Positions 24,086 to 36,500 of a DNA stretch of 64,000 nt are shown here, piece after piece. Numbering within the stretch: the stretch's first letter is position 1; each line of letters begins with the position of its first letter. The DNA is from Krasilnikovozyma curviuscula (Eukaryota; Basidiomycota; Tremellomycetes; Cystofilobasidiales; Mrakiaceae): NCBI GenBank assembly GCA_014825775.1, contig MVAQ01000003.1, positions 186,001 through 250,000 on the forward strand, written 5' to 3'. Under the pieces are notes generated by a model, which was not told the origin of the DNA, ran no database searches, and saw only the letters and a program-made list of their open reading frames with translations. A program made the translations under genes and the position numbers.

Positions 24086-24595
24086 AAAATCCCTTTGTTT
24101 TTCGCTCTCGCTAGACAGATTGGGGCCATTTGTTGGCAAGCTCGCTCACAGTGAAGGTCAAGCGTGGTGTCCAGTGGAATCGAAGATGCTGAGAGAGGCT
24201 CTGCCCCATCGATATCTACTTAACCCACTCTAACCGCTTCGCCTGCCAATACAACCAACCTGCCATGGACTCGACAACTAAATGATACGATAGAAGCTAA
24301 AGTTTCGAGCCAAATATTCGAAAGAAATCTTTACAACGGAAACTAGATAAAATACAATTAACCCCTCGAGAATGCCCAAAAAAAAAAAGAAAGAAGAAGA
24401 AGACCCGCGCAATACAACCAATGGTGCAATTAGAGAGGGCAGCACATCTACAGAGATTTCTCCAGATTTGCGGAAATACGGGGCAATTCGGCCTCAGCAG
24501 AGCCTACAGAAGGAGAGAGAAAAGTGTTAGTCATGGTCATGCTCTGGTACTCGGCATGAGACACCATCACCGAGGTCTCACCTTGAACTGACAAT

Positions 24596-25886
24596 TTAAA
24601 AAACAACTCCTTTCGTCTCACTGAATATCTTGACCTTTTCCCTTCTCTCCTCGCTTAAGCCCATCTTCAAAGTACATAACGTCGTGAACATGTCCTCGTC
24701 TTCAAACTCCCCACCGAACCAGTCATCATCACAGACCACTTTGAACTCTTTCAGAGACTCTAACTCCCATAACTGGGGGATAAAGTCAAAGAACCTCTGG
24801 TCGACGTCCTTGGGCTTCCGGAACACAACCGTGCGGAGGGCGCTCAACGTTGGGGGGAAAGCGAAAACGTAGAATCCCTTATCGTAAGCAGCCCACGACA
24901 CCGGTCGGGTCGTTTCAAACTCGAGGTACTCGAGCTTGTTGAATCCCTCTAGCCTCGTCAGGTCCGCAGAGCTAAAGCGATACGTCAAGCCGGGCGACGT
25001 CGGCGAAAGGTGCAGATGCGTGATGGAGGGCAAGAAGGTAAAGAAGTTGTCAGGTTCGTTGAGGGTCCGGATACCCGTGAACGACATGTACACCCATTTG
25101 ACGTTCGGCAGCAGCGTCGACGGGTTGTTGTGCGACATGAGGAGCTCTGCTATTGACGGAGGCGGGCTGCAGGTCAGGTACAACGTTGTAACTTCTTTGA
25201 GGAGCTGGGCTTTACTGATTGAGAGTGGAGTGAAAGAGTGGGGAAGCAAGGTCGATTTATCGGTGAAGGATGACAAGGGATGGTCTTGAGGTAAAGATGA
25301 TGAGAGCTCTCTTTTTGAAGTGTTGTTGTTGAAGCCACTACCATCTAGATGCATCGATTTAGACCATGAGCTACTCATCTCTTGAGCGTTCCAATTCGAA
25401 GGTGATTCATCTGGTGAAATCCCTCGAAAGAAGAGTTCCCAGTTAGCCCGCGTCGCAAGGTGAATTGGCTGAGAGTAGAGGACTGGTGCTGCTAGAGAGA
25501 ACATGGACTTGTTTGTTGACATCATTGATAGCAAGGATTGTGGAGATAAATGGCCGAAGATGATCTTGAAGATTCCCTGAGGGAAAGTATTCAACCTCGA
25601 TGTCTGAATCCAAAATTCCACCGGCCAAATGGGACGGAGTGAGTGGAAATTAACCACAGGGAACAAAGCCACGAATGAGCAACTTTACCTTTATTTCATC
25701 TGTAGAACTCTTCTGAAACAACGAAGACCCTTGAGGCAGCTCGTCTATTCCATCTATCCGTGCGTCTTCCTGCTCATCCACGCCCACCATGTCTTCGTCG
25801 TGAGTCAGCGTCGTCGCATCTCTGGCCCCAAACATAGCTGTACCTCCAAAAGGGTGAGGGATAGCTACCATCCCTGAGCTGTGCAT
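24596..25886 (-). CDS. F-box-like protein
   Basis: Probable substrate adaptor for an SCF ubiquitin ligase. The first exon (ATG at 25886) is acidic and low in structure (MHSSGMVAIPHPFGG...FQKSSTDEIK). An intron of about 80 nt (GTAAAG donor near 25688, acceptor near 25611) leads to an F-box-like segment LNTFPQGIFKIIFGHLSPQS followed by LLSMMSTNKSMFSLAAPVLY, matching the usual LP-x-E-[IL]-x-x-I/V-F ... L...S..C/A..VS..L pattern. The remaining ~280 residues contain beta-strand/leucine-containing segments (HLHLSPTSPGLTYRF, YLEFETTRPVSWAAY) but no clear LRR array. It is divergently transcribed from the next MFS gene. Target unknown. Confidence 0.72.
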
Positions 25887-26399
25887 GACGGAAGGGAACG
25901 CTCAGTAGACTGGCAGGTCGTAGCTCGAGGTCAGACACTCTTTTTTCGCACCGAGCGGCGCTTGTTCCGACAGGGGGCAAAACGAAGAGGGTCGAGTTGG
26001 TAAGAATCAGTAGAGAATTTACAACCACCAGCAAAAAGAGCGGCAAGGGTGTGCTGATTGAGCTGTGAACCTCATTTCTCGGTGAAAGAAATTGAAAAGT
26101 AAATGAGGTTGTGGCCAGTAGACAAAGATGGAAAGGAGCGAGGTGGAAAGGCTGCACACTCGGATACAGGCTCAGTGAAATATATCCTCTCTTTTGACAG
26201 AAGTATCGTCAGACCCACCCTTTACTTTGCAAAGCTAGCGGCTGTGTTTACGAGACGGCGCCATTTAGAAAGGGCAGTTGTAAACAAGAAAAAAACAGAG
26301 TCTATTCTATCTGACCGAGGTTTCATATTGCCTGTCTCATTCACGGGTTAAAATCCCCCCACTTCGAAGAAAATCGAACTGAAAATCGAAGGGATCAGG
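25887..26399. promoter_or_regulatory. Divergent promoter between the F-box gene and the MFS symporter
   Basis: About 510 bp of shared upstream sequence between two divergent genes. No further gene or clear motif identified. Confidence 0.5.
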
Positions 26400-28635
26400 A
26401 TGGATCGGCGCACACCGCGAGGCTACACTCGACACCCACCTGGTCTCCAAATGTCGAGCTTCTTTCGAGTTGGAACAACGCCTTCCAAGCCCGTAAAGGG
26501 ATCTACTGCTTCTTCCATCACAGTAGTCGAGTCTCCAGATTCACCAAATGACTCTTCCATCGATGAAGAAGGTCTCACTGAAGGAGCACGATTAGCAAAG
26601 GTCTCGTTACTCGACGAGGAAGATGCGCGGTTCATGGACTCTTTCTCACAGGAATCTAGGGACAGAGCTGTGAGGAAGGTCGATGTCCGTCTCATACCCA
26701 TGTTGGCAGCTCTCTACCTTCTATCTTACATCGGTTCGTTCGACGAGGACATCGCCGTGTCGTGTTGCTATCCCTAGTTCGCCGCCGCCTCGGATGCGAT
26801 GTGACTCGCTGACCCTCGGTGTTGCCTTTTTTTTTCTTACAGACAGAGCCAATCTCGCCAATGCCAAGATCGAAGGAATGCTCAAGACACTTCACATGGT
26901 TAAAAATGAGTACAATGTGGCCCTGTCGATATTTTTCTTCCCTTACATATTGCTCGAGGTACCCGCCAACGCTATCATGTCCAAGTACTTTAGGAACAGG
27001 GCAAGTGTTTGGTTGGGCTCATTGTAAGTCGTACCCCATGGAAAAAAGATCTTCTGCGCTACCAACTCATACTCCCCACCTCGCCTTTGACGTAGGACTG
27101 TTGCGTGGGGAATCGCTATGACTTGCCATGGCTTTGTCAGAAACTACCATGAGCTTCTTTTCTTCAGATTTCTGATTGGTATCCCAGAGGTGAGTAAATA
27201 GTCTTGTCTTGTCTTAATGTTGCTTTACTCAAATGTGATGATTTCCTCTTTGCGTGTCTCTCCTATGAATCTGCCACGATTTTGTGCACCATCAATAAGG
27301 CTGGATTCTTCCCAGGTAATATTCATTTGTTATCAATCCGAATATTCTCTGACTAACTCAATCTTTTTGTTCTGTTCAGGCGCAATCCTCATCCTCAACC
27401 AGTGGTATCTGAAGCGCGAGCTTCATCAACGCATTGCAATCTTTTACACTGCTTCAGCAGCTGCAGGAGCCTTCTCTGGACTTTTTGCATTTTTCTTAGT
27501 CAAGCTCGGTGGGCTATGGGACATCGAAGGATGGAGATGGATCTTCATGTCAGTTCATTCTTCATCTCTGCGGGACTGCAAACCGGTTGCAAACTGACAG
27601 ATTGACCTTTGATCAACAGCGTTGAGGGAGGTATAACTCTTGTCCTTGGTGTTATTGCCTTCTTCTGCCTCATTGACACCCCGTCGTCATCTGGCAAATG
27701 GCTGGATCCGGACGAGATCAAATACCTCGAGCTTCGTATGATCGAGCAGGATGGCTACGCGGTTGAGGAACACCACTTCAGTTGGAAGATTGTCAAGTCT
27801 GTTATTTGCGACTGGCAGCTCTACCTTCACTCTTTGGTGTATTGGTCGTATGTCTCAGAAATCGATCACTTCCATCGCTTCGAAGCAACCACTGACGATC
27901 TTCCCACGGACATCCATTTACAGTCAATCGGCTCCTAACTATGGGCTGAAGTTTACAATTCCAACAATCATTATGTCAATGGGGTTTTCGTCTGGAGCAG
28001 CCCAGCTTCTGAGTAGTGAGTTTCTACCACTCCGCCAGCATCACACCGCTCGTTGATTCTATCTCTTAACACCCTTAATATTTCATCTAGTTGGTCCTTA
28101 CTTCTTTGGTGCCATTGCCTCCTGGATCGGGGGCAAGTTCTCCGACAAATATGGCCGTCGATTCCCTTTCGTCTTTGGTCCCCAACTTCTTGTTTTCGCC
28201 GCGTTCAGTACCATCTTCCCCCTGGCGGCAAATATCAGCTCGCATGTCGTCGTCGCGTACACGTCCATCTGCGTTGCCTGCGTCGGGCTGTATCAGATCG
28301 GTCCTGGCGCGAGCTCGTGGGTGTCCAACAACCTCGCGCCTACTAACAGGAAAGCTGTCTCGCTCGCGTACTTCATCTCTATCGGGAACTTGGGAGGGAT
28401 CATTGGCTCCTGGATGTTTGTGGAGAGTGAAGCACCAAAGTATCCCACTGGCTTTTCGCTTTGCCTGGCGTTCGTGGCATTGGGCTTGTTTGCGTCGTCA
28501 ATGTTAGAGCTGCTGTACGTTTTCATCAATAAGCGGAGGGCCGCAATGACGGAGGACGAGATCAAGTGGAAGTATACTGAAAAAGAGCTCGAGGAGATGG
28601 GTCATGACAGCCCTCGATTTAGATTCACGTTGTAG
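26400..28635 (+). CDS. MFS transporter, anion:cation symporter family (Dal5/Tna1 type)
   Basis: Predicted plasma-membrane uptake carrier for an organic anion such as allantoate, nicotinate or another carboxylate. The start at 26400 gives a ~110-residue cytosolic N-terminus, then VRKVDVRLIPMLAALYLLSY, the ACS hallmark DRANLANAKIEGM, FFFPYILLEVPANAIMSKYF, FRFLIGIPEAGFFPGAILIL and NQWYLKRELHQRIAIFYTAS. The second half has APNYGLKFTIPTIIMSMGFS, IGGKFSDKYGRRFPF, PGASSWVSNNLAPTNRKAVS and FISIGNLGGIIGSWMF, ending in a charged tail (EDEIKWKYTEKELEEMGHDS). The order is exactly that of fungal ACS permeases. About eight introns. Substrate unknown. Confidence 0.9.
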
Positions 28636-29023
28636 ATTGGCACGGAGCAACTCATAGTTGAACCTCAAGATCGATCCAAGGCTGCTACTAGAGTAGATTT
28701 TTCTTTTCGTATAGTTGTAGCTAGTAAACATCAGATCATATAGATGAGGGTTCTTTCAATTGCGACGGCCTCAGTGAATCCCTGTATCATCGGCGCAACT
28801 GCAGGCTCAGTGGGCGAAGCAATTGATTTGACAAAACCCAGGTTCATTGAAGCTTTATGTATCTAACCTTTAAATCCTCTTCTTCTCGGCTGATCAAAAC
28901 AAGCACTAAGCACGCCATAAGTGCCACCTTGCCGGTTTCGTTATCCGATTGGTGTTGATCATCCTCGACTGGCAGCAGACCACATTCGTTCCTCCCTCAT
29001 CTCATCCATTCCTTCACCCCTCG
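28636..29023. other. Intergenic region between the MFS symporter and haem oxygenase
   Basis: About 390 bp with the MFS 3' UTR and the haem oxygenase promoter. Nothing else recognised. Confidence 0.5.
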
Positions 29024-30379
29024 ATGGCTTCTCCTTCCTACCCATCATTCCTCCAAGCGCCAGCTGAAAAAGAAGCCCCCATTGACATTGAGGTACCCCT
29101 GGCCACCCTACTGCGAGAAGGGACGAAGGTCGCCCACGTCGTTGCTGAGAGCTCAACTGGGGTAAGGGCTCTGCTCGAGGGGAAGGTCCCTCTAGACGGG
29201 TATATCGAGTTTCTGAGCCAGCTTTGGTGGATCTACAGGTGAGTAGAAGGAAATTCCGGTTTCTTTGTATTTCTCAGTGCGAATGAATTTTCCTGCCTGT
29301 GGATTTTCGTTTGGCATATACATACGAGGCGAGCTATAGCTGGAAAGGATTCACACTCCTCTGAGATAAGAAATCCTTTCAACCTATTCCACAGCTCTTT
29401 GGTCACGTTGCATGCAGACCCTTTTACTTTCATGTCGGCGCCGAAGTCCTGACCTTCGTTCTTGCTTGGCTCGCTTGCAGTACACTTGAATCTCGTCTGT
29501 CCCAAACCGACATCCACGAAGCTTCCCACTTCCTCACCCAACCACCTCACCCATTCTTCCGTGTTAAATCACTAACGGACGATATCGAATACCTCACGCA
29601 GTTGTCAAACTCGCGCCCAAACACCACCACCAATACCACCGTCTCCACTTCCATTACAACCCCACCACCTATCTCATCAACTCTCAGCGAATATGTTAAG
29701 TATCTGCAGCAGCTGGAGGAGCATAAGCTCATCGCTCATGCGTATGTCCGGTACATGGGCGACATGTCAGGCGGGAGTGTCTTTGGGAAACGAGTTGGAA
29801 GGATTTACAACCTCCCACCTCGAGCGAAAGGAAGAGAGTTCTACTGGTTTGGACGAGAGGATGAAGACGTTTCCGGATCAATGACGCCCTTAACTCCTGA
29901 AACAGTTGAAAAGGCGATCGGGTTCAACGACGAAAAGCTTGTTGAGGTCCGCGAAGAGGAGGATTTTTTGTTGGAAGAGAGGGAAGAGGAGGCAAGGATC
30001 AGAGGAGAATTGAAGTCTTGGTTCAGGGATGAGATGAACCGATTGGAGATTAACGATGATGTCAAGCGTGAGTGCCTAGCTCGGCTTTCATGTCGCGTTG
30101 CTCATCTCAACAACTGAGACGGCCCTGTTTTAACTTGCAGGAGATATCGTTGGTGAAGCTTCAGTTGCATTCATATGTACTGCTGTTATCATGGATACCA
30201 CCCTCGTCGCTTCCTTAGATTTTCCCTCCGCTAAAGCAGAGCCCAAATCTGGTTCCACCGCACCTGTCACATCTCGCACTTCTTTGTTCCAATCTCTTCA
30301 AGCCAATCCAGTTGTCCCCGCTGGTTTGGTATTAGTTGTTGGAGCTTTGGCTATAGCTTACTTTAGATTTACTCGCTAA
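29024..30379 (+). CDS. HMX1: Haem oxygenase (HMX1-like), C-terminally membrane-anchored
   Basis: Degrades haem to biliverdin, iron and CO at the ER membrane. Start at 29024 (MASPSYPSFLQAPAEKEAPI); LATLLREGTKVAHVVAESS holds the proximal histidine (KVAH), and YVRYMGDMSGGSVFGKRV holds the distal-helix GD-x-SGG motif that bends over the haem. VPLDGYIEFLSQLWWIY matches the family's second helix. The C-terminal exon ends with a hydrophobic tail anchor (PAGLVLVVGALAIAYF) followed by RFTR. A Thr/Ser-rich insertion (NTTTNTTVSTSITTPP) separates helices and an acidic coiled-coil stretch (about residues 240-270) precedes the last exon; both enlarge the protein over the yeast enzyme. Two introns are seen (29239-29479 and about 30068-30140). 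Confidence 0.88.
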
Positions 30380-30952
30380 GTACCCGCGGTGTCCATTGCT
30401 TCCATAGTATCTTTGTGATCTCTTTAGCATTCCCATCTAGCATATCTTTCGCAGTAGATGTCTTCATATATCCTCTACCGGTTGCTTTTCGTCGGTTGTC
30501 GATGAAAGTATTCGATCGTTGATATCGTCACATACCAGTACTTCTTCCAGGGCTGCGCGCAGTGTAAGCTCGATTCCGTCTTGGTGGTATCTCGGCGAGA
30601 TGACCTAATCAGTTCTTCCTACCGGGCAGGTATCACGAGAGATATGTGCAATCTCGGCGAGCCGCAGCCGACGTGGACACGTTCCATCAGAAAAACTGGT
30701 CCCGCTTGCGCTTTGTTGGCGCTTTGTTGGCAGACACCAAGATCATCAATAGTCATGCACAGATAGTAAAAAATCAAAGCGGTTGTAAAGTGGAATTTTC
30801 GGTTTTTGACTCCTTCTTGCTACAGACTAGTACTGTTCCTACGTCCTGTGTCTTTGCATTAAACTTTATCCACACAAATAATCCCGTTCCTCCACCTTCC
30901 CACCACCTGTCACCATCATCGATACTTCTTGTTCGCCTTCACCCATACAACA
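30380..30952. promoter_or_regulatory. Upstream region of the bZIP-like gene
   Basis: About 570 bp, including a perfect 11-bp tandem duplication GCGCTTTGTTG x2 at 30708-30729. No coding sequence recognised. Confidence 0.45.
30708..30729 (+). repeat. 11-bp tandem duplication
   Basis: Two perfect copies of GCGCTTTGTTG side by side, about 225 bp upstream of the bZIP-like ATG. Function unknown. Confidence 0.7.
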
Positions 30953-32338
30953 ATGCTCCTACCATCTTACTCAGAATCAGACGTCCCGTATTGGCTTCAA
31001 CCGGTAGAAAGCGATGGTAACGAGAGCTACGTTTCCGAGCAAGGCCAGACCGTGTTGTTCGTGAGCGCATTTGTAACCAATGCTCTTTCTCGCTCAGCTG
31101 TCTCTAACTCACTTCTCGCTCCAGCCTGAAATCAAAGAGAAATGCCAAAATATGTTCAATCACCAGAAGCTGGCTCTTGGAACCGCCGATATCGTGAGCC
31201 ATGTTTGCTGTCTTTGTTTAGGTTGATCCCGGCGAGTCAAACGCAGAGCTGAATAGATTCTTGTCTAACCAGTATCAACCTCCCTGTGCATTGAAAAATA
31301 TGGGATTCCTCTTTATGGATCCCAGCAAGGATGCAGCGAACACCTATGATGGAGGCTCTGGTTATGAATGCTCACCATCGAATTCCAGCACCACCATCGA
31401 CACGTCTCCAGATCTTTCTGAATTTTTATCAGATTCGACTGCCTGGTCCTTCAGGGAGTTTGAACACCCATCTCAATTTTTCACTTTGAACACTACGGTT
31501 AGCCATCCATCGTATATGAAACCTCACCCCACCATCTCCACAAACCACAGCAGGACGCCACCCATGCCTGAAAAAGCTACCGCTACCCCGTCATCCCTCC
31601 AAGTAGATTTTCCAAAGTTCCCAGAAGACTTCAATGAGTATCGTGAAGGTATGTTCCCCACGCCAATTGCACTTCACTTGCGCACAGTAGACAGAGTTTG
31701 ACGCGATCGCGAGAGCGATGCTTCTCTTCAACAAGGTGGTAAGCTCTACAGACGTGGTGAACACATTGTGCAAAGTCTTCCAGACTTTTCAGCGAAGGTA
31801 TGTTGTTGGTCAGCGGATGTAAAAGCAGTTCAGCACCGAGGAGCTGACTTTCGTCCTTACTTTATTTGCCGCGCTCAAGGAGGACTGGTGGGGTATAGGA
31901 GAAGCCGCTTATAACCGTCTTCCATCTCTTGAGAAGAAGAAATTGAGAAATAAAGTGTGTACAATTCCGCCGTTGAGAAACATTGTAGAAGTAAAGCTGG
32001 TGCTGAAGTCTGACATGCATTACTTGCATCTCCTCTCCTAGCTTGGCGCTCGAAGGTAAAGATCCCAACCTCAAGCCAAGCACTACCCGCAGATTATGAG
32101 CTAAACAATTTTCTTACCTCACAGGTTCCGTGAAAGACGCAAAACATACATATCAACTCTCGAAGACCGTCTCGCAGAGCGTGATGCGATTCTCCAAGCG
32201 TACAAGAACGAACTTTTGAAGTGTACAGCTGCCTTGGATTCACGTAAGCTTTCTCTACCGTTTGCTTCTCTTGGAAGGCTGTTAACCTTCAACTCGGATT
32301 GTTCTTCAGTCCGTGGACCTAAACGAGTTGGTTACTGA
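30953..32338 (+). CDS. bZIP-like transcription factor, unrecognised subfamily
   Basis: Eight exons can be joined with every junction in phase: 30953-31060, 31125-31193, 31222-31648, 31695-31797, 31834-31954, 32042-32055, 32125-32243, 32310-32338, giving 329 residues. The N-terminal half is Ser/Thr/Pro rich (GGSGYECSPSNSSTTIDTSP) and could be an activation region. A helical domain follows (EFDAIARAMLLFNKVV; STEELTFVLTLFAALKEDWW). Directly attached is a basic segment EKKKLRNKLGARRFRERRK with the bZIP N-x7-R spacing, then a coil with leucines seven apart four times (RLAERDAILQ...NELL...AAL). A glycine replaces the usual Ala/Ser in the N-x-x-[AS]-A core. The 14-nt exon 32042-32055 encodes LGARR of the basic region. 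It lies immediately upstream of the PDR transporter on the same strand. Confidence 0.72.
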
Positions 32339-33533
32339 GGCGCGAGCGCTATTCCCATAGCAAACATCCATAGAGAAATGTCATTTTTGAAGAGAACAAG
32401 AGTCTCTGCCCCATCCTGTATTACTGTCTTGAGTGTTGACGTTACTGTATTTCTAGCGCGAATCGTCACTGAGGGCAATAGCTTGCTGAATAATATTGAC
32501 GCTAATTTTCAAATACTGTCTGGAAGAAGCAAATATGTGTTTGAAAGTCATAAATAGAGCTGGGAGCCTGATGAATACATAGCTCTGGACTCCGTGCTTA
32601 TGAAAAGTCGATTAATCCACTTTGCTTCAGTTTGATAATTCTAATGGTGCTAACACTACGGTTCGTCATCGCAACAGGCATGTCCATAGCGTTTTATGAT
32701 TTTTCAACTGGTGTTGGTTTACAGTACGCTCTTTCCCTTTGTGTAACCCTTCACAATATAATACGGACTCAGTATCCCAAAACCTCTCAATCGCTGTGTG
32801 GTTCTTCAGATCGAATCAGACCTCACAATAAATAAGCTTCACTCCGCCTCTCTTCAATGCATGTCGTCATTTCTTCCGTCCTCTCTTTATAGACAGCTAC
32901 CTTCAATCTCATCGCTGAATTAGATGTCCAGTATATAGTTTACTCTCTCACATTGTGCGATGGATGGTGGTCAACTTGCCAGCAAAGTCACGCTAGCTCA
33001 CACGCTCTCACACCGCGATTTGAGGGAGCAATGGGCCTTCACCAGTTATTTCTTTTCTTTTTCTGCTGCTCGCTCTGTTTACACGTCCTCTCCGTGTGTT
33101 CGGCTCAAAACCGTTACTCGGCGTCAGCTCATAGAATCGTCGGCGCGCCGTGTCCTGCAGCGGTTTCTTCGCCAGGGCATATTCTCAATAATTCACTCAC
33201 ACCAACTTCTCAAACGTCTCTTTCCTCTTTATTGTTAATGGTAGATATTCAACATCTTCTGCATGCTCTTTTTTCTCGTTGAATTCGCCATTCATCTCTG
33301 TAGGATTCTGGCAAAGGTTTGCTTCCACCGGCCCACCCGTGGGAACTACCAGGCGACCATTGTTTTCGGCAAGCCGTCTGAGCACTACTTAAAAGTATGC
33401 CTCTTTTCATGACCTTTCTTTCTCTCTCGTTATCCCTCTCGATTCCCCTTCGTGGTTTCTAAGGTGTGCAGCATGCTTTCTTTCCGAGAAGATCGAAATG
33501 TAGCGTAACTAATGCCAAATCCTCCCTTTCCAG
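32339..33533 (+). promoter_or_regulatory. Upstream region of the PDR-type ABC transporter
   Basis: About 1.2 kb between the bZIP-like gene and the transporter. It contains CRE-like TGACGTTA at 32437-32444 and an inverted repeat CCCAC-CC-GTGGG at 33332-33343. No coding sequence recognised; part of the 3' end is probably 5' UTR. Confidence 0.4.
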
Positions 33534-36500
33534 ATGTCTCAACCGATATTCTCAGACTCCACTTCCACTATGGATGAAAATGAAGACACTTTAGGACGTT
33601 CTACAGCATTTACGACTCCAAAGGATCCCGAAAAAGCTGGTAACTCCAAACCCGACGTTATTAAACCTCTTTTCGCCGAGGGAAAGTTCCCGCTACCTGA
33701 CGCTGGCTACCACAACGTTGGAGTCATTTTTGAAAACCTTACCGTCAATGCTGCTGGCTCTGGATCTGGAAAGATGGCTCTCGTCGAGACTTTCGATCGT
33801 TCTCTTGTCAATGTGAGATCAACTACATACTGATAGTGCAATGAGCGAATGCTAACAACATCTTGGATTTGATAAATCCTAATTTTTCAGATGTGGAATC
33901 TTCCTAGCTTCCTCATGACGCTGTTGAATCTGAAAATTGGGACCTCAAGGCCAATCATTCAAGGCTTCGAAGGTGTTGTTCCAGATGGGCAAACTTGTCT
34001 CGTACTGGGACGACCCGGATCAGGCTGCAGTACCCTTCGTAAGTTACATTCCCATTCTTTATACTGCCACGCGACTCTTTGTCCAACTTTGACCGAAATT
34101 CCTTCGAATCCCTTTGTTTTACAATAGTGCGAGCTATTGCTAACGAGCGAGCGCCATTCAAATCCATAGAAGGACAAGTTTTCTACTCAAACATCTCATC
34201 TGATGAAGCGTACAAGTCGCTCAAGGGAGATATCGTCTTCAGCTCAGAGGAAGATATACACATCCCAGTGCTCTCTGTTGGCCAAACCTTGGATACTGCT
34301 TTGACTCTACGAAAGCCGAGCGATCTTCAGACTCCGAGTGGGTTCCTTTCTCTATCACCTCTGGTGTTTGGATATGGTGCAGCGCGTAAAGCTGACAGTA
34401 CCTTCTGATCTGAAACTCTTTAGTGCAAAGTAAACATTACAGCGAAACTCTCACCTCCAATCTCCTTGATACCTTCAACATGCCCCACGTTCGAGGTACA
34501 AAGGTTGGAAATGACTATATTCGTGGTGTCAGTGGTGGAGAGAGGAAGAGAGTCACTCTTAGCGAGATCTTGACTCTCAACGCCGCTGTGGTTTGCTGGG
34601 ATAACTGCGTTCGAGGATTGGACTCTGCTGTTGCGCTGCATTTCCTTAAGGTCTTGAAGGAGCTTTCATCGACGACAGGAATGTCTAACGTGAGTAATTC
34701 TTATTCTATTGAAAGCACTGATCTGATTGCAACCTGACCTGGCATCCTTACTTTGACCTTAGATCGTGTCAATTGTATGTGTTCCTCTCTCGATATCTGG
34801 CTACCATCATTGTTAACGGTTTCATTCATTTTACAGTATCAAACTTCTCAGGAAATGTATGACAAGTGCTTCGATCGAGTGATTGTGATTTACGAAGGAT
34901 ACATGATCTTCTCTGGCAGAACTGAAGACGCTGAGGCTCATTTTGTTAACATGGGTTGGCACAGGAAGCCGCGACAGACGTGAGTATCTGAGTGTTCCTC
35001 GAGTACCTGTTCTACCTAACGTTGAGATGAGGTTTCTTCTTCATCAGTATTCCTGACTTCTTGACGGCTTGTACTTCTCCGACTGAGAGATTGGTTCGCA
35101 ACGATCATGTCGGACCCATCCCAACGACGCCTCAAGAGATGGCAGCTTACTTCCGCAGCTCAGCAGCATATGACGTTCTTCGATCTGATATGGAGTCCTA
35201 TAGGAAATCTCATTCAGGTGGTGTTCAAGGAGATTCCTTCAAACAGGCCGTCGCCAAGTCGAAGCAGAAGGGGGCTGGAAGGAAGAGTGTCTACAAAGCC
35301 AACTTCTTCAAACAGGTTGCAAACCTGGTGGTTAGACAAACCCGGTTAGAAAAGGCTGAATGGATCAATTTATTCGTCAAGATTGCTAGTAATGTTCTTC
35401 AGGTAACTTCACTCCTCCGATGTTTGCGGTTGACTTCTTGAAACTGATCGCCTTAAACTTCCTTTTTAGGCTACAATCGTCGGTTCTATCTTCTTCTCAC
35501 CTCCAGCCTCGGCTTCTGGATCGTTTGCGGTTGTGGGAGGTGTCTTCTTCGCCATTTTGTACTGTGAGTGCCTTGAAGATTGTCGACGTAGTGGGTCAAA
35601 GTTGATCATTGTTTCTTCAAAGTCACGATCTTTGCTATCGGAGAAATTGCTGTCACTATCATGGGTCGTCCCCACGCTATCAAGCTTCGTCGCCTTGGTT
35701 TCGCAACACCAGCCGCTCAGACGATCGCACAAATGGTGATCGATACGCCGCTCTACGCGTTCCAAACACTGGCGTTCTCCGCAGTCTTATACTTCTTGCT
35801 CGGTCTGAATGCTGGTGCCAGATACTTCTTCACTTTCTGGTTCATTGTGTTCACCTACTATATCACTGTGGCGTCAATGTACCGCGCTATTGCTTCTTGG
35901 TGTCATGACATTTCAATCGCATTCAGATATGCAGGATTTGCTCTTGGAATGATTTTGAGTGTAGCTGGGTTCATTGTAAGTTCACATTTACAACCGAAGA
36001 AGGATTCCAACCTCATTTTTCTATTACTGGTTTACAGTTACCATCCAACTACGAACTCCATTGGGCAGCTTGGATGAAACGATTCTCCCCAGCTGCGTTC
36101 GCACTTGTGAGTCAATCTTAACGTATGACTCTCTTTCAAAGTCTGATCGCCGTCTATGGCGTATTTGCAGGAGGCACTTCTCGCTAACGAGTTTAGGACC
36201 AGGACTTTGACATGCGCTTCGACGGATATGGTCCCCAACGGCGCTAATTACACCAACCAGCTGTACCAGACTTGTTCAATTGCTGGATCTCTACCTGGCT
36301 CGACCTCTGTTTCTGGTTCAACTTATCTCAGCGACGTTTACGGCTTCGAATCAAATCATATTTGGAGAGATGTTGGAATCTTGTATGCTTTCACTGCGAT
36401 CTACACAATCCTCATCATCGCTGGACAATCACTCCTCGTTAAGGACACTGGCTCGGCCTCTGTCAAGGTCTTCAAGAGAGGTGGTGTCATTCCACCGAAG

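Larger units (their letters stand above)
23926..24595 (-). promoter_or_regulatory. Promoter region of the MFS exporter
   Basis: About 670 bp between the F-box stop and the MFS start. It holds a TATA box (TATAAAAAG on the minus strand, 23974-23982, about 50 bp upstream of the ATG), the 14-bp inverted repeat at 24072-24085 and an A-rich run near 24379-24402. No coding sequence recognised. Confidence 0.5.

Noticed and set aside
17914..31000. Secondary-metabolite gene cluster around the regulator, exporters and F-box gene
   Set aside because: No polyketide synthase, NRPS, terpene cyclase, P450 or tailoring enzyme is present; only regulator and transporter genes.
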